Positions 9,352-19,025 of a stretch of 64,000 nucleotides of DNA are shown in pieces; position 1 is the stretch's first letter; each line of letters opens with the position of its first letter. The DNA comes from Methylotuvimicrobium alcaliphilum 20Z (GTDB lineage Bacteria > Pseudomonadota > Gammaproteobacteria > Methylococcales > Methylomonadaceae). A model generated the notes under the pieces. That model did not search any database and had not been told where the DNA came from. It saw only the letters and a list, made by a program, of their open reading frames with translations. The stretch lies in contig NC_016112.1 in the NCBI RefSeq assembly GCF_000968535.2, forward strand, positions 4,464,001 through 4,528,000, read 5' to 3'. The translations under genes were made by a program, and so were the position numbers.

Positions 9352-9516
9352 CAGCAATTCGCAATTTGGGGATCAAAAAGGGTGTGGAGTGTGCTTGGCG
9401 AGGATGTCGGCAGCAGGGAGCTGCCGCCAAGCCCCCATGGATGGGTTTACGGCGTTCCTCGACAGGCATACCCCACACCCTAAGATCGGCGAAAATGCTC
9501 AAACTGGGAATTGCTG
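9352..9516 (+). repeat. Dispersed repeat R2, short form (165 bp), nested in R1
   Basis: It starts CAGCAATTCGCAATTTG and ends CAAACTGGGAATTGCTG. CCGTGACCCC occurs on both sides of it (about 9342 and 9517), the kind of duplication an insertion would leave. Confidence 0.65.
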
Positions 9517-9523
9517 CCGTGAC

Positions 9524-9588
9524 CCCAGCACCTAAATTATCCAAGGCAGTTAACCTTAGCCAACAGGCTATGGAATTTAGGTGCTGGG
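9524..9588 (+). repeat. 65-bp hairpin repeat H65
   Basis: CCCAGCACCTAAATT and AATTTAGGTGCTGGG form perfect 15-bp terminal inverted repeats. Three other copies of exactly 65 bp are at 13571-13635, 17547-17611 and 52192-52256. Confidence 0.85.
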
Positions 9589-9662
9589 CGAATACGTCCA
9601 TGTAGGCAAAGCCATTGCCGAGCAACCCGGAGCCGAAATTTGAACGGCAAAGGGTAAATCAT

Positions 9663-12311
9663 TCATGCCAAGCTTTTGCTTGCTACTTCATAAACATCTT
9701 TGGAAATCGCCTCAGTCGACATGATGCGTTCGAGCTCGCCTTTCATCAAAGCTTGACGGGCCTCGTCATAACGCCGCCATTGCGTCAGTGCGCCAATCAT
9801 CCTCGATGCGACTTGAGGGTTGAGCGTATTTAATTCAATAATTCTATCGGCTAAAAATCGATAACCTTGCCCGTTAGCTGCATGAAAATGCAATGGATTG
9901 GCCTGACTAAAAGAACCGACCAACGAACGAACGCGGTTAGGATTCTTTAAATCGAAGTCGGGGTGTTTCAAGAGGCGTTCCACCGCATCGAAAGTATCCG
10001 GCGGAGATGCTGTTGCTTGCAAAGCAAACCACTTGTCCAAGACCAGTGCTTCGTCGCGCCATTGCCGGTAAAAAGCATCCAAACAAGTTGCGCGGGCCGG
10101 ATGCTGCGTATTGACGATGACGCTCAATGCGGCGATTTGATCGGTCATATTTTTGGCCGTGTCGAATTGCTTGAGCGACCAACGCTGTATTTCGGTATCG
10201 TCCAGCTTACTCAAATAGCCGAGACAGACATTTTTAACGCGGCGCCGACCGATTGCTTTGGCATCGAAACAACCTGACTCGTCCCGGTGATTGTCCAGAT
10301 ATAAGCCTCTTAGATCGTCTTCAAGGTGCTTTGCAATTTGACAAGCGACAAATTCGCGTGCCGTATGAATCGCTTCGACATCGATGACCGGCATTTGTTC
10401 AGCCAGATAAATCTCCGAAGGCAGACTTAACAACAACGCGAAATACGATAAATCCAACCAGCAGTTTTGAGCGATTTTTAGATAGGCTTCGATCAAGACC
10501 GGATTAATCTCAAGCGAACGGCCGTTTTGCAAATCGTCGACTAGTTCGGCGATGACGCGACCGGCCAACAACTGGCCGGCTTCCCAGCGGTTGAACGTGT
10601 CCGGATCATGGCTCAGCAAAAATGCCAACTCTTCCAGCGAACGTTGCATCTTGAGTTTCACCGGCGCCGAAAAGCCGCGCAACAATGAAATCACCGGTTT
10701 TTGCGGCAATTGTTCGAATACAAAAGTTTGCTCTGTATCGGTCAGTTCGAGCACAATTTTATGACTGACTTGGTCGCTACCTTGCAATCGGCATTGCGCC
10801 AGATTACCGTCCGGCAGGATCAATCCGGTTTTAATCGGTATATGCAGCGGTTCCTTGCGAGGCTGGCCGGGCGTCGGCGGGTTGTCTTGCTTAAGGGTCA
10901 GCGATAATGTTTGCGCGTCGCTATCGTAATGTTCCGAAACAGTCAATACCGGCGTGCCCGCCTGTGAGTACCAACGCCGAAATTGCGTTAAGTCGACATC
11001 ATTGGCCGCTTCCATCGCATTGACGAAGTCGTCGCAAGTAACCGCCTGACCGTCATGACGCTGAAAATACAGATCGCAACCCTTGCGAAAACCTTGAGGG
11101 CCGAGCAGCGTATGCAGCATCCGGACGACTTCGGCGCCTTTTTCATAGACCGTCAAGGTATAAAAGTTATTAATCTCGATATAAGCGTCGGGCCGGATCG
11201 GATGTGCCAGCGGCCCTGCGTCCTCGGCAAACTGCCGGGTCCGCAATGCATTTACGTCTTCGATGCGTTTGACTGCTTTCGAGGTCCGGTCGCCGGTGAA
11301 CTCCTGATCGCGAAATACGGTAAATCCCTCCTTCAGGCTCAACTGAAACCAATCCCGGCAAGTCACGCGGTTACCGCTCCAGTTATGAAAATATTCATGA
11401 CCGATCACGCCTTCGATATGCTCGTAATCGCTATCGGTGGCTGTATCCGGGCGCGCCAAGACGAATTTGGTGTTGAATATGTTCAGGCCTTTGTTCTCCA
11501 TCGCGCCCATGTTGAAATGGCCGACCGCGACGATCATGTACAAATCCAGATCGTATTCGAGTCCGTAAGTCTTCTCGTCCCAGCTCATTGCATTTTTTAG
11601 CGACTGCATCGCATGATCGCACTTATCGAGATCGTGGGCTTCGACATAGATTTCAAGCGCTATCCTTCGCCCCGATTGCGTGATAAAGCTATCTCTGACG
11701 CATTCCAACTGCCCCGCCACCAATGCAAACAAATAACATGGCTTATTAAACGGGTCTTCCCAGGTAACCCAGTGTTTATTATCGGGCAGTTCGCCTTGAG
11801 CTTTTTTGTTGCCGTTCGACAGCAATACCGGATATTTATCCTTGTCGCCGACCAGCGTGGTCGTGAAGCGGCTCATCACATCGGGCCGGTCGAGATAATA
11901 AGTAATCTTGCGAAAGCCTTCCGCTTCGCATTGCGTACACAGCATGTTTTTCGAGAGATACAAGCCTTCTAGTGCCGTGTTGGCTTTGGGATTGAGTGTA
12001 TTTTCGATCGTGACGACGAATTTTTCGTGCTGCGGTACGTCGTGAATGACTAAGGCTTCCGGCGTTTGCAAATAGCGATCGGTACTTAATATGTCGCCAT
12101 TCAACTGAACGCCGACCAAGGTCAGATTTTCGCCCAGCAATGTTAAGGCACTGTCATCGGCTTTCGAGGCCGGATTTCTGCTCATCGTCAACGAGGCAAC
12201 GACACGCGTGCTTTCGTTATCCAGCGTGAAATTCAAGTCGGTATCGTGGATGAGATATTCCGGCGGTTTGTAGTCTTTGAGATAGATCGTTTGTGGAGAG
12301 GCGTCACGCAT
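9663..12311 (-). CDS. pepN: Aminopeptidase N (M1 family zinc metallopeptidase)
   Basis: The 882-residue enzyme matches bacterial PepN in length and motifs. GAMEN exopeptidase motif is at residues 269-273, the zinc site HEYFH at 305-309, and the third ligand Glu328 lies in SLKEGF. It removes N-terminal residues from peptides in the cytoplasm. The N-terminal beta domain, catalytic domain and long helical C-terminal domain are all present, with no gap. The ATG at 12311 has no clear Shine-Dalgarno sequence; the N-terminal YLKDYKPPEYLI segment is typical of the family and fits this start. It is transcribed alone. Confidence 0.95.
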   Translation of the reverse strand: MRDASPQTIYLKDYKPPEYLIHDTDLNFTLDNESTRVVASLTMSRNPASKADDSALTLLGENLTLVGVQLNGDILSTDRYLQTPEALVIHDVPQHEKFVVTIENTLNPKANTALEGLYLSKNMLCTQCEAEGFRKITYYLDRPDVMSRFTTTLVGDKDKYPVLLSNGNKKAQGELPDNKHWVTWEDPFNKPCYLFALVAGQLECVRDSFITQSGRRIALEIYVEAHDLDKCDHAMQSLKNAMSWDEKTYGLEYDLDLYMIVAVGHFNMGAMENKGLNIFNTKFVLARPDTATDSDYEHIEGVIGHEYFHNWSGNRVTCRDWFQLSLKEGFTVFRDQEFTGDRTSKAVKRIEDVNALRTRQFAEDAGPLAHPIRPDAYIEINNFYTLTVYEKGAEVVRMLHTLLGPQGFRKGCDLYFQRHDGQAVTCDDFVNAMEAANDVDLTQFRRWYSQAGTPVLTVSEHYDSDAQTLSLTLKQDNPPTPGQPRKEPLHIPIKTGLILPDGNLAQCRLQGSDQVSHKIVLELTDTEQTFVFEQLPQKPVISLLRGFSAPVKLKMQRSLEELAFLLSHDPDTFNRWEAGQLLAGRVIAELVDDLQNGRSLEINPVLIEAYLKIAQNCWLDLSYFALLLSLPSEIYLAEQMPVIDVEAIHTAREFVACQIAKHLEDDLRGLYLDNHRDESGCFDAKAIGRRRVKNVCLGYLSKLDDTEIQRWSLKQFDTAKNMTDQIAALSVIVNTQHPARATCLDAFYRQWRDEALVLDKWFALQATASPPDTFDAVERLLKHPDFDLKNPNRVRSLVGSFSQANPLHFHAANGQGYRFLADRIIELNTLNPQVASRMIGALTQWRRYDEARQALMKGELERIMSTEAISKDVYEVASKSLA

Positions 12312-12433
12312 AATTTAATTCGATATTTTTTGTGAAAGGGAGTTTTCAGTAAAGTTTACCGTAAAAAAGAGCCAATTGATGCTTTGTTCGGTTTAGTCGC
12401 TTGTTTTTATAGGCTAACGATCATGACCAAGCT

Positions 12434-12480
12434 GTCATCACCCCGGCAAATAAAAGTCCGAGGGGTGGTTAGGGTGCAGG
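12434..12480 (+). repeat. Short dispersed repeat
   Basis: The CATCACCCCGGCAAATAAAAG stretch and the following GTGG...GGTGC block recur in diverged form at 17477-17523. Confidence 0.45.
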
Positions 12481-12541
12481 AAGACGAAAAAAATAGACCG
12501 CTCTCGTTTAATCGTGACCTCGGTGTTTTATTATTCGCTTT

Positions 12542-12919
12542 CTACCGCTGCTCTTTGGCGGCATATAAGGCCAACGTCACCCACCCGGCGATGAATGCCA
12601 GACCGCCGAATGGCGTAATCATGCCCAACCATTTTTGGTCAAGCAAAGTCAAAAGGTACAAACTGCCCGAAAAGAGCACGATACCGGCAAACATTAGCCA
12701 AGCCGACCATGACAACAGCGCTTGCCGAGGATTTTGCCGATGCAGCAGGCCGATTGCGCACAAACCTAACGCATGCCACATCTGGTACGTTACACCGGTT
12801 TTGTAAACTTCGAGCATATCGGGGCTTAGCACCGCTTTTAAACCGTGCGCGCCGAATGCCCCCAAGCCGACGCCAATGCCTGCACATAGCGCGCCGACGA
12901 CTAAAAAATCCCAACGCAT
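12542..12919 (-). CDS. DUF423 (YgdD-like) inner-membrane protein
   Basis: The 125-residue protein has four hydrophobic segments and the DUF423 signature GLGAFGAHGLK near residue 18, then VTYQMWHALGL. Length and pattern fit YgdD. The function is unknown. It starts 1 nt after the moaB stop codon, so the two are co-transcribed. Confidence 0.85.
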   Translation of the reverse strand: MRWDFLVVGALCAGIGVGLGAFGAHGLKAVLSPDMLEVYKTGVTYQMWHALGLCAIGLLHRQNPRQALLSWSAWLMFAGIVLFSGSLYLLTLLDQKWLGMITPFGGLAFIAGWVTLALYAAKEQR

Positions 12920-12920
12920 G

Positions 12921-13439
12921 TTATCGCTCCTTTAAACGCGGCATTAACTGTACTAGATTACATGGCTTGGTTCGAAAATCCAGTTGAGCCTCGATCAATT
13001 CGTCCCAAGCCGTCTTGCAAGCATGCGACGAACCCGGCAAACAAAAAATGTAGGTTCCGTTGGCGACGCCAGCGACTGCACGCGACTGTATCGTCGACGT
13101 TTTGATCGTTTGGTAGGAAATCATTCGGAAGACTTCGCCGAACCCGTCTAAGGTTTTATCGAGCAACGGCTCTACCGCTTCCGGCGTTCCGTCTCGACCG
13201 GTTACGCCGGTGCCGCCGGTGGTTAAAACCGCATCGACCGAGTCATCGGCGATCCAATGCGATAGCGCCGCTCTGATTCGATAAATATTATCCGAAACGA
13301 TTTTTTTTTCGGCAATTCGATGACCCGATGCCAGCGCCTTGTCGACCAGGATTTTACCCGAAACGTCATCGGCTTCGTTACGGGTATCGGATACCGTCAA
13401 CACGGCAAGATTGAGCGGAATAAAGGTTCGTTCGGTCAT
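12921..13439 (-). CDS. moaB: Molybdenum cofactor biosynthesis protein MoaB
   Basis: The 172-residue protein is of the MoaB/MogA fold, with LAVLTVSDTRN at the N-terminus and the MPT-binding GGTGVTGRDGTPEA loop. It acts in molybdopterin adenylylation, or as a MoaB-type protein of uncertain activity. LPGSSHACKTAWDELI is the usual C-terminal block. It is upstream of the DUF423 gene with a 1-nt gap; no other mo- genes are nearby. Confidence 0.92.
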   Translation of the reverse strand: MTERTFIPLNLAVLTVSDTRNEADDVSGKILVDKALASGHRIAEKKIVSDNIYRIRAALSHWIADDSVDAVLTTGGTGVTGRDGTPEAVEPLLDKTLDGFGEVFRMISYQTIKTSTIQSRAVAGVANGTYIFCLPGSSHACKTAWDELIEAQLDFRTKPCNLVQLMPRLKER

Positions 13440-13570
13440 TGATTTTGTCGTCAGTGATTTAAAAAATGGTAATTATTCAGCATAAGTCATGTATGAGAAG
13501 GTGTCAGGGATTGATTTATAAGGCTGTCTGCAACAGGACGTTGCAGTCAGAGCTTACAGGGATGTATTCA

Positions 13571-13635
13571 CCCAGCACCTAAATACCATAATCCATTTGC
13601 TATGATAAACAATTTTGGATTATTTAGGTGCTGGG
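13571..13635 (-). repeat. 65-bp hairpin repeat H65
   Basis: A copy in the opposite orientation to that at 9524. It is flanked by GATGTATTCA on the left and TTCACGCGTCC on the right, which are remnants of the R1 site in which the other copies also sit. Confidence 0.8.
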
Positions 13636-13703
13636 TTCACGCGTCCTTAGAAATCAATGCCTGACACCAACCTACCGCATGCGCTGAATAGTTACAAAAA
13701 ATG

Positions 13704-15059
13704 CTATTTCAAAACCAAGAAGAAGGCTTCTTCGCCGCGCTGTATATTGATCAACAATGCGTTATTGGGATTGGCGACTTGAGCAAGTTCTTCTATGGTG
13801 CGAATCCGATAGCGATTGGCTGAAACGATAATGTCGCCCGGTCGTAACCCGGCTCGCCAAGCGTAGGAGTTTGTTGCTATCTGTTCGAATAAAACCCCTT
13901 CGATTTGATTTTTTTGCGTCGAGCTTAACACGGTACCGTCAAGACGAGGATGAATCGTTTTACCGGCTAAATGAGGTCGCTGCGGCTTGCCGATTTCAGC
14001 CTGAACCAACATTTTTTTATCATCACGCATAATGCCGATATCGACTTTGGCACCGATTTTCATTAAACCGATCATATTACGAATATCGTGACTGCCTTTG
14101 ATTTTTTGTCCATTGACTTCGGTGATAATATCGCCTGGCTCGAGTCCTGCTTTTGCCGCGGGAGAATTTCCGGCCACTTTGCTGATTACGGCGCCATGTT
14201 TGGTTTTTAAATTGAAGGCTTTAACCAGTTCGGGAGTCAAGTCCTGAGTCGTGACCCCTAACAAGCCGCGCCGCACTTCGCCATGAGTGACCAGAGACTC
14301 CTTGATCGTCATCGCCATATTGGCCGGAATCGCAAAGCCGATACCGACATTACCGCCGCCCGGCGCCAATATCGCGGTATTCATGCCGACAAATTCGCCG
14401 CGCAAATTGACTAACGCTCCGCCGGAATTTCCCGGATTGATCGACGCATCGGTTTGAATGAAGTCCTCATAGCCTTCGATACCTAAACCGGATCGACCCA
14501 GCGCACTGACGATACCCGAAGTAACTGTCTGACTCAGGCCGAATGGACTACCGATCGCAATGACGAAATCTCCGACTCTCAATTCGTCGGAGTTGGAAAT
14601 AGGCAAAGCAACCAAGTTATCGGCGGCAATTTGTACGACCGCAACATCGGCTTCAGGATCGGTTCCGATCAATTTGGCATCGAGCTGGCGTCCGTCGTGC
14701 AATGTCACCATGATTTTATCGGCTTTGTCGATGACATGGTTATTAGTCAACACATAGCCTTTCTCGCTATCGATAATGACTCCGGATCCCAAGCTGTTGC
14801 GTTGTTGCCGGCGAGGCCGGTCCGGTAATTGAAAAAAATGCCGGAAAAACGGATCTTGCAATAACGGATTTTCCCTCACCTGAATATTAGTTGATGTCGA
14901 TATATTCACGACTGCCGGCATGCTGCGTTCGAGAATGGGCGACAGCGACGGCAAGGGCTGTCCCTCCACCGCAACAGGCAATCCTGCCGATACTTGCGTG
15001 ACAGCTAAAAACCCGAATGCTAAGGTCAATATTAAATGACCGAATAAGTGATTCTTCAT
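13704..15059 (-). CDS. Do-family periplasmic serine protease/chaperone (DegP/MucD-like)
   Basis: The 451-residue protein has a signal peptide (residues 1-25). A trypsin-like domain follows with His108 (NNHVID), Asp138 (EADVAVV) and Ser212 (INPGNSGGAL). Two PDZ domains follow (about 258-345 and 365-450). It degrades or refolds damaged envelope proteins. A proline/arginine-rich LA-loop segment near residues 65-86 is typical of DegP/DegQ/MucD. GAGGA lies 6-7 nt before the ATG at 15059. It is divergent from the cyclic-nucleotide-domain gene. I cannot separate DegP, DegQ and MucD from sequence alone, so no symbol is given. Confidence 0.93.
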   Translation of the reverse strand: MKNHLFGHLILTLAFGFLAVTQVSAGLPVAVEGQPLPSLSPILERSMPAVVNISTSTNIQVRENPLLQDPFFRHFFQLPDRPRRQQRNSLGSGVIIDSEKGYVLTNNHVIDKADKIMVTLHDGRQLDAKLIGTDPEADVAVVQIAADNLVALPISNSDELRVGDFVIAIGSPFGLSQTVTSGIVSALGRSGLGIEGYEDFIQTDASINPGNSGGALVNLRGEFVGMNTAILAPGGGNVGIGFAIPANMAMTIKESLVTHGEVRRGLLGVTTQDLTPELVKAFNLKTKHGAVISKVAGNSPAAKAGLEPGDIITEVNGQKIKGSHDIRNMIGLMKIGAKVDIGIMRDDKKMLVQAEIGKPQRPHLAGKTIHPRLDGTVLSSTQKNQIEGVLFEQIATNSYAWRAGLRPGDIIVSANRYRIRTIEELAQVANPNNALLINIQRGEEAFFLVLK

Positions 15060-15328
15060 GAAAGTCCTCGACAGGCTTTAAAGTCAACGTAGACAATATA
15101 AGGCAAAAAATGTTTAAAACAAGTCAAAAAACTGAAAATATGGCCGCGCGAATTATATGATCATCAGGCCCTCGTTATCCTAAATTCGGCATTTTAACCA
15201 TGAAGCACATTAAGTCTTTCAACGGCTTGCCAAACTTATAAAATGCACGTTCCTTATTCTTAATGGTGAAATGCTTTATCTAGAATAATGAGCTATATTA
15301 GTCACTTTACTCCTTCCAATGAATTTGA

Positions 15329-16699
15329 ATGGCTGTAGATATCAGCTCCGCAGACGCACAAGCAATTCGTAAACTTGTTCCACTGTCCACTCTGCCCGGA
15401 CCTCATTTCGAAGCATTGTGCGCCGAAATCACCATCGAAACGGCAGAGCGCGATTCGGTATTATTCAAAAAAGGAGACACGGAGGCGGACTTATTTTATT
15501 TATTGAGCGGCCAAGTTTCCTTGCAGGCTCAAGGCCTAAAGGTCGAAATAATTGATGCGGAAAGCGAATCGGCCCGCTTTGCATTAGCTCACCAACTACC
15601 CAGAAAAATCGATGCCGTGGCATGCAGTAGCATTCGATTTTTAAGGCTGCCCACGGAAACACTGAGTTATTTATCGTCGCTAAGTTATGAAGAGGAAAGT
15701 AGTTACATGGTTATAGTCGAACCGGAAGACAACTCTGATGACTGGATGACAACTCTATTGAGGTCTCCGATATTTCAAAGACTGCCGCCGGCCAATCTAC
15801 AAAAAATAATAATGAGCCTCGAAGAAGTCATCTTTGAAAAAGGCGAAGCCGTTTTCCATCAAGGCGATCCGGGCGATTATTATTATTTGATCAAATCCGG
15901 CCAATGCTTGCTGACTCGCAAACCTTCCGAAAATGCCAAGGAGATCAAATTAGCGCTTCTAAGAACGAGCGATACTTTCGGAGAAGACTCTCTGTTATCG
16001 GATAAACCCAGGAATGTTACGATTACAGCCATCAGCAAGTTATCTCTGTTACGTCTTTCCAGACAGCATTTTATAACACTGATCAAAGAACCCGCGCTGA
16101 AATACATCGACTTCGAGCAAATGCAGCAAGAACAAGCCAATGGGGCGATCTTATTGGACGTCCGCTCGACCGAGGACTATAACCAATACCATTTAGACGA
16201 CAGCATTAGCGCGCCGTTCTTTACTCTACGAATGCAATTGAAAACGCTCAATCGCGCCCGCACCGTCGTGGTCGTTTGCGCTAACGGCAAAACCAGCGAG
16301 GCGGCTGCATTTTTGTTGCTCCGCAATAAATTCAAAGCGTTTATTTTGGAAGGCGGCATGCAAAAGGTCTCGCCTGAACTTAAAAAAACGGCGGCTCTCT
16401 TCACGATCGACGATGGCTTCGAAACCACGTTTCGCAATGCCGAAAACTCGGAAACAAACCCGGAAAAAGAAGACGCTCCGACCGCGACGCATAAAGCGAA
16501 TTCCGCTGACGAGGGATTGCTCGAGCAGGTCGAACAGCTAAAAGCACAGAACGAGGCCTTATCGGATAAAAATCAGGAACTTATTGAGAGGTGTAAGCAA
16601 CTGGAAGCTGCCAAGGAAGATGCCATCAAGCAATACCGAATATTATTCAAACAAACGGAAAAGCTAAAAGAAGTTTTAGATAAACTGAAAAAACAATGA
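15329..16699 (+). CDS. Tandem cyclic-nucleotide-binding domain protein with rhodanese domain and coiled coil
   Basis: The 456-residue cytoplasmic protein begins with two CAP-like effector domains (about 15-115 and 145-265). The second is the better preserved, with HQGDPGDYYYLIKSG and FGEDSLLSDKPRNVT. A rhodanese domain follows (about 270-350), with LLDVRS and an active-site loop VCANGKTS that keeps the cysteine. A charged coiled coil occupies about 400-456. There is no DNA-binding domain. This looks like a signalling or sulfur-relay adaptor. The phosphate cassette of the first domain is degenerate, so only one domain may bind nucleotide. The ligand is unknown. Confidence 0.8.
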   Translation: MAVDISSADAQAIRKLVPLSTLPGPHFEALCAEITIETAERDSVLFKKGDTEADLFYLLSGQVSLQAQGLKVEIIDAESESARFALAHQLPRKIDAVACSSIRFLRLPTETLSYLSSLSYEEESSYMVIVEPEDNSDDWMTTLLRSPIFQRLPPANLQKIIMSLEEVIFEKGEAVFHQGDPGDYYYLIKSGQCLLTRKPSENAKEIKLALLRTSDTFGEDSLLSDKPRNVTITAISKLSLLRLSRQHFITLIKEPALKYIDFEQMQQEQANGAILLDVRSTEDYNQYHLDDSISAPFFTLRMQLKTLNRARTVVVVCANGKTSEAAAFLLLRNKFKAFILEGGMQKVSPELKKTAALFTIDDGFETTFRNAENSETNPEKEDAPTATHKANSADEGLLEQVEQLKAQNEALSDKNQELIERCKQLEAAKEDAIKQYRILFKQTEKLKEVLDKLKKQ

Positions 16700-16714
16700 T
16701 TGCGGCGCTAGACG

Positions 16715-16752
16715 AAAAAGCCACGGCGCTGTATGCGTAACCGCGGCTTTTC
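16715..16752. terminator. Probable bidirectional terminator
   Basis: GAAAAAGCCACGG and CCGCGGCTTTTC form an imperfect stem (one A-C mismatch) with A and T tracts at its ends. It lies between the convergent ends of the cyclic-nucleotide-domain gene and rpmG. Confidence 0.6.
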
Positions 16753-16779
16753 GGGCAACGAAAGAAGTATCGTCAAAAA

Positions 16780-16935
16780 TTATTTGATTTTAGCTTCTTT
16801 GTACATCACATGCTTGCGAACAACAGGATCGAATTTTTTGATCTCCATTTTCTCAGGCATTGTGCGTTTGTTTTTTGTCGTGGTATAAAAATGTCCGGTG
16901 CCTTCGGATGAAACGAGTTTGATTTTATCGCGCAT
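16780..16935 (-). CDS. rpmG: 50S ribosomal protein L33
   Basis: The 51-residue basic protein begins [20 protein letters not shown] and ends KEAKIK, the normal L33 pattern including [13 protein letters not shown]. It is a component of the large ribosomal subunit. It lies 11 nt downstream of rpmB, the usual rpmB-rpmG pair. This is a zinc-independent type: the CxxC pairs are missing. GGGGAT lies before the ATG. Confidence 0.95.
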   Translation of the reverse strand: MRDKIKLVSSEGTGHFYTTTKNKRTMPEKMEIKKFDPVVRKHVMYKEAKIK

Positions 16936-16946
16936 GGTTGATCCCC

Positions 16947-17183
16947 TTATGCCTTAATACCTTGTTTACGCAAATCGGCCAAAACGGCATCGATGCCTCT
17001 TTTGTCGATAACGCGCATGCCTTTCGTGGAAACACGCAGGCGAACCCAGCGATTCTCGCTTTCTACCCAAAAACGATGATGCTGTAGATTGGGGCAGAAA
17101 CGTCTTCTGGTTTTATTGTTTGCGTGCGATACATTATTACCGGTTACGGGACGTTTTCCTGTAACCTGACAGACTCTGGACAT
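16947..17183 (-). CDS. rpmB: 50S ribosomal protein L28
   Basis: The 78-residue protein has the classic L28 N-terminus [20 protein letters not shown], then [12 protein letters not shown] and the C-terminal [10 protein letters not shown]. It is part of the large ribosomal subunit. It is the first gene of the rpmB-rpmG operon. Confidence 0.97.
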   Translation of the reverse strand: MSRVCQVTGKRPVTGNNVSHANNKTRRRFCPNLQHHRFWVESENRWVRLRVSTKGMRVIDKRGIDAVLADLRKQGIKA

Positions 17184-17261
17184 GATTAACCTCTTTGTTT
17201 GCCATTATTCAAAAATTAGCCGGCTTTTATACCAAAATTTAGTCGTCAGGTAAACCTTTTA

Positions 17262-17445
17262 TACCTTTCGCACTTCAAATTTCGGCAGTGCCAGAGTAGG
17301 AGCCTGGGTGTCCGATAAAGGCTTTGCCAGCATGGAGCTGACATAGAGCCTACACAGACGTATTCACGGCGTCCTTTAACGGACACCCAGGCGCCTCCTT
17401 GGGGCGCTGTCGAATTTTGGAGTGCGGAAGGTTTATATGGAGTAT
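17262..17445 (-). repeat. Dispersed repeat R1
   Basis: Its ends are inverted copies of each other (CGCACTTCAAATTTCGGCAG and CGAATTTTGGAGTGCGGAAG). The inner block GGACACCCAGGCGCCTCC repeats in inverse as well, so the element is palindromic overall. The 17184-17905 gap holds only this repeat, a diverged short repeat at 17477-17523 and an H65-bearing fragment. Confidence 0.7.
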
Positions 17446-17546
17446 TCGCAAAAAGTAACGTTCATGAAGGCCTAGCCATCGCCCCGGCAAATGAAAGTTC
17501 TCTGGTGGCGGAAGGTGCGGTCACTCGCCCGACAGGACGCCGTGAA

Positions 17547-17611
17547 CCCAGCACCTAAATTATCCAAGATAGTCAACCATAGCTAACGAGCTATGGAATT
17601 TAGGTGCTGGG
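17547..17611 (+). repeat. 65-bp hairpin repeat H65
   Basis: The same terminal 15-bp inverted repeats as the other copies. It is flanked by GACGCCGTGAA on the left and TGAATACGTCCATGTAGG on the right, so TGAA is duplicated around it inside R1 sequence. Confidence 0.85.
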
Positions 17612-17905
17612 TGAATACGTCCATGTAGGCTCGACGGCGGCTCCCTGCCGCCGACGCCTGTCGATCGAGCAACCGCACCCTCTTCGGAACCGACATTGTT
17701 TTTTCATATCGAAAAAATAGATAAGGAATGCAAAACTGCGAACTTTCACAGTTAAAGAATAGATAGATTTGCATGCGGCATAGATCATTGAAACCTCATT
17801 ACCATCGCATAACAAGCTAAAACATTCTTTCCCAAGACCTCTGAAACCGCTATAGTTGACGCCTTATTGCCACCCCTTTTTAATTTCGGATTATTGAGAG
17901 TTTTT

Positions 17906-18853
17906 ATGTCTATAAAATTCGGCATGGTCATGGACCCGATCGATCGCATCAACATCAAGAAAGATACAAGCTTTGCAATGCTTCTTGAAGCTCAAAGCAG
18001 AGGGTGGGAGTTGCATTATATGGAGCTTAACGATCTTTATATGCGTAACGGACGCGCCTATGCGCGTACCCGTTTATTGGAAGTTCAAAGAAACCCGGAG
18101 CGTTGGCATCGATTTTCCGGCGAACAGGATATCGCCCTGGATCGACTCGATGTAATCATGATGCGCAAAGACCCGCCTTTCGATCAAGAGTACATCTATG
18201 CGACTTATCTGCTCGAGCGCGCCGAAGCCTTGGGCGCTTATGTAATCAATAAGCCTCAGTCTTTGCGTGACGCCAATGAAAAATTGTATACCGCATGGTT
18301 TCCGCAGTGCTGCGCGGAAACCATGGTTGCCCGCGATCCGAAACGAATCCGCGAGTTTTTGGCGGAACAAGGCGAGATTATCTTAAAACCGCTAGACGGT
18401 ATGGGCGGTACGTCGATTTTTCATTTGCGCAAGGACGATCCCAATTTAAGTGTCATTTTGGAAACCATGACGCAATACAATTGTCGTTATGTGATGGCGC
18501 AAAAATATCTACCCGAGATTAAAAACGGCGATAAACGTATTCTGATCGTCGACGGTGAAGCGGTACCTTACGCGCTGGCTAGAATTCCGGCTCAAGGAGA
18601 AACTCGCGGCAATCTGGCTGCCGGCGGCAATGCGGAAGGCCGTGTGCTAACCGCTCGAGATTCTTGGATTGCCAAGCAAATAGGCCCGACCTTACGCGAA
18701 AAAGGTTTAATTTTTGTCGGCCTCGATGTCATCGGCGATTATCTCACCGAAATCAACGTCACTAGCCCGACTTGCGTACAAGAACTGGATAAGCAATTCG
18801 GATTGAACATTGCCGGACAATTGATGGATCATATTGAATTAAAACTTCGCTGA
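17906..18853 (+). CDS. gshB: Glutathione synthetase
   Basis: The 315-residue ATP-grasp ligase joins glycine to gamma-glutamylcysteine. The sequence has the GshB N-terminus (KFGMVMDPIDRINIKKDT), the ATP-binding LKPLDGMGGTSIF loop, RILIVDGE, and the metal site EINVTSPT. The ATG at 17906 gives the family N-terminus and follows GAGAG; an in-frame start 13 codons upstream does not. As in Pseudomonas, gshB comes directly before tonB, yqgE, yqgF and pyr genes, here separated by 335 bp that includes an R6 repeat. Confidence 0.96.
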   Translation: MSIKFGMVMDPIDRINIKKDTSFAMLLEAQSRGWELHYMELNDLYMRNGRAYARTRLLEVQRNPERWHRFSGEQDIALDRLDVIMMRKDPPFDQEYIYATYLLERAEALGAYVINKPQSLRDANEKLYTAWFPQCCAETMVARDPKRIREFLAEQGEIILKPLDGMGGTSIFHLRKDDPNLSVILETMTQYNCRYVMAQKYLPEIKNGDKRILIVDGEAVPYALARIPAQGETRGNLAAGGNAEGRVLTARDSWIAKQIGPTLREKGLIFVGLDVIGDYLTEINVTSPTCVQELDKQFGLNIAGQLMDHIELKLR

Positions 18854-19025
18854 ATTTCTTGACAATTTGTCGTGTTCAAATTCGAAACCGAAAAAAGTTT
18901 TCAAAATGCAGCGATCGGCTGTCATCTTTTCTCAATCAAGACCTTTCTCAGATCTATACCGATCGTTTAAGTTCGCGGAGTAAATGTTTCTGTTGATAGT
19001 CATAGTCAAGAAAAGAAAGCGAGGC

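Larger units (their letters stand above)
9303..9655 (+). repeat. R1 repeat split by nested elements
   Basis: R1 sequence runs from GTAGATC at about 9304 to the GCCGTGA at 9341-9347. It resumes at GAATACGTCCATGTAGGC (about 9590) and ends near 9655. The interruption consists of an R2 element and the 65-bp hairpin, listed separately. Confidence 0.65.
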
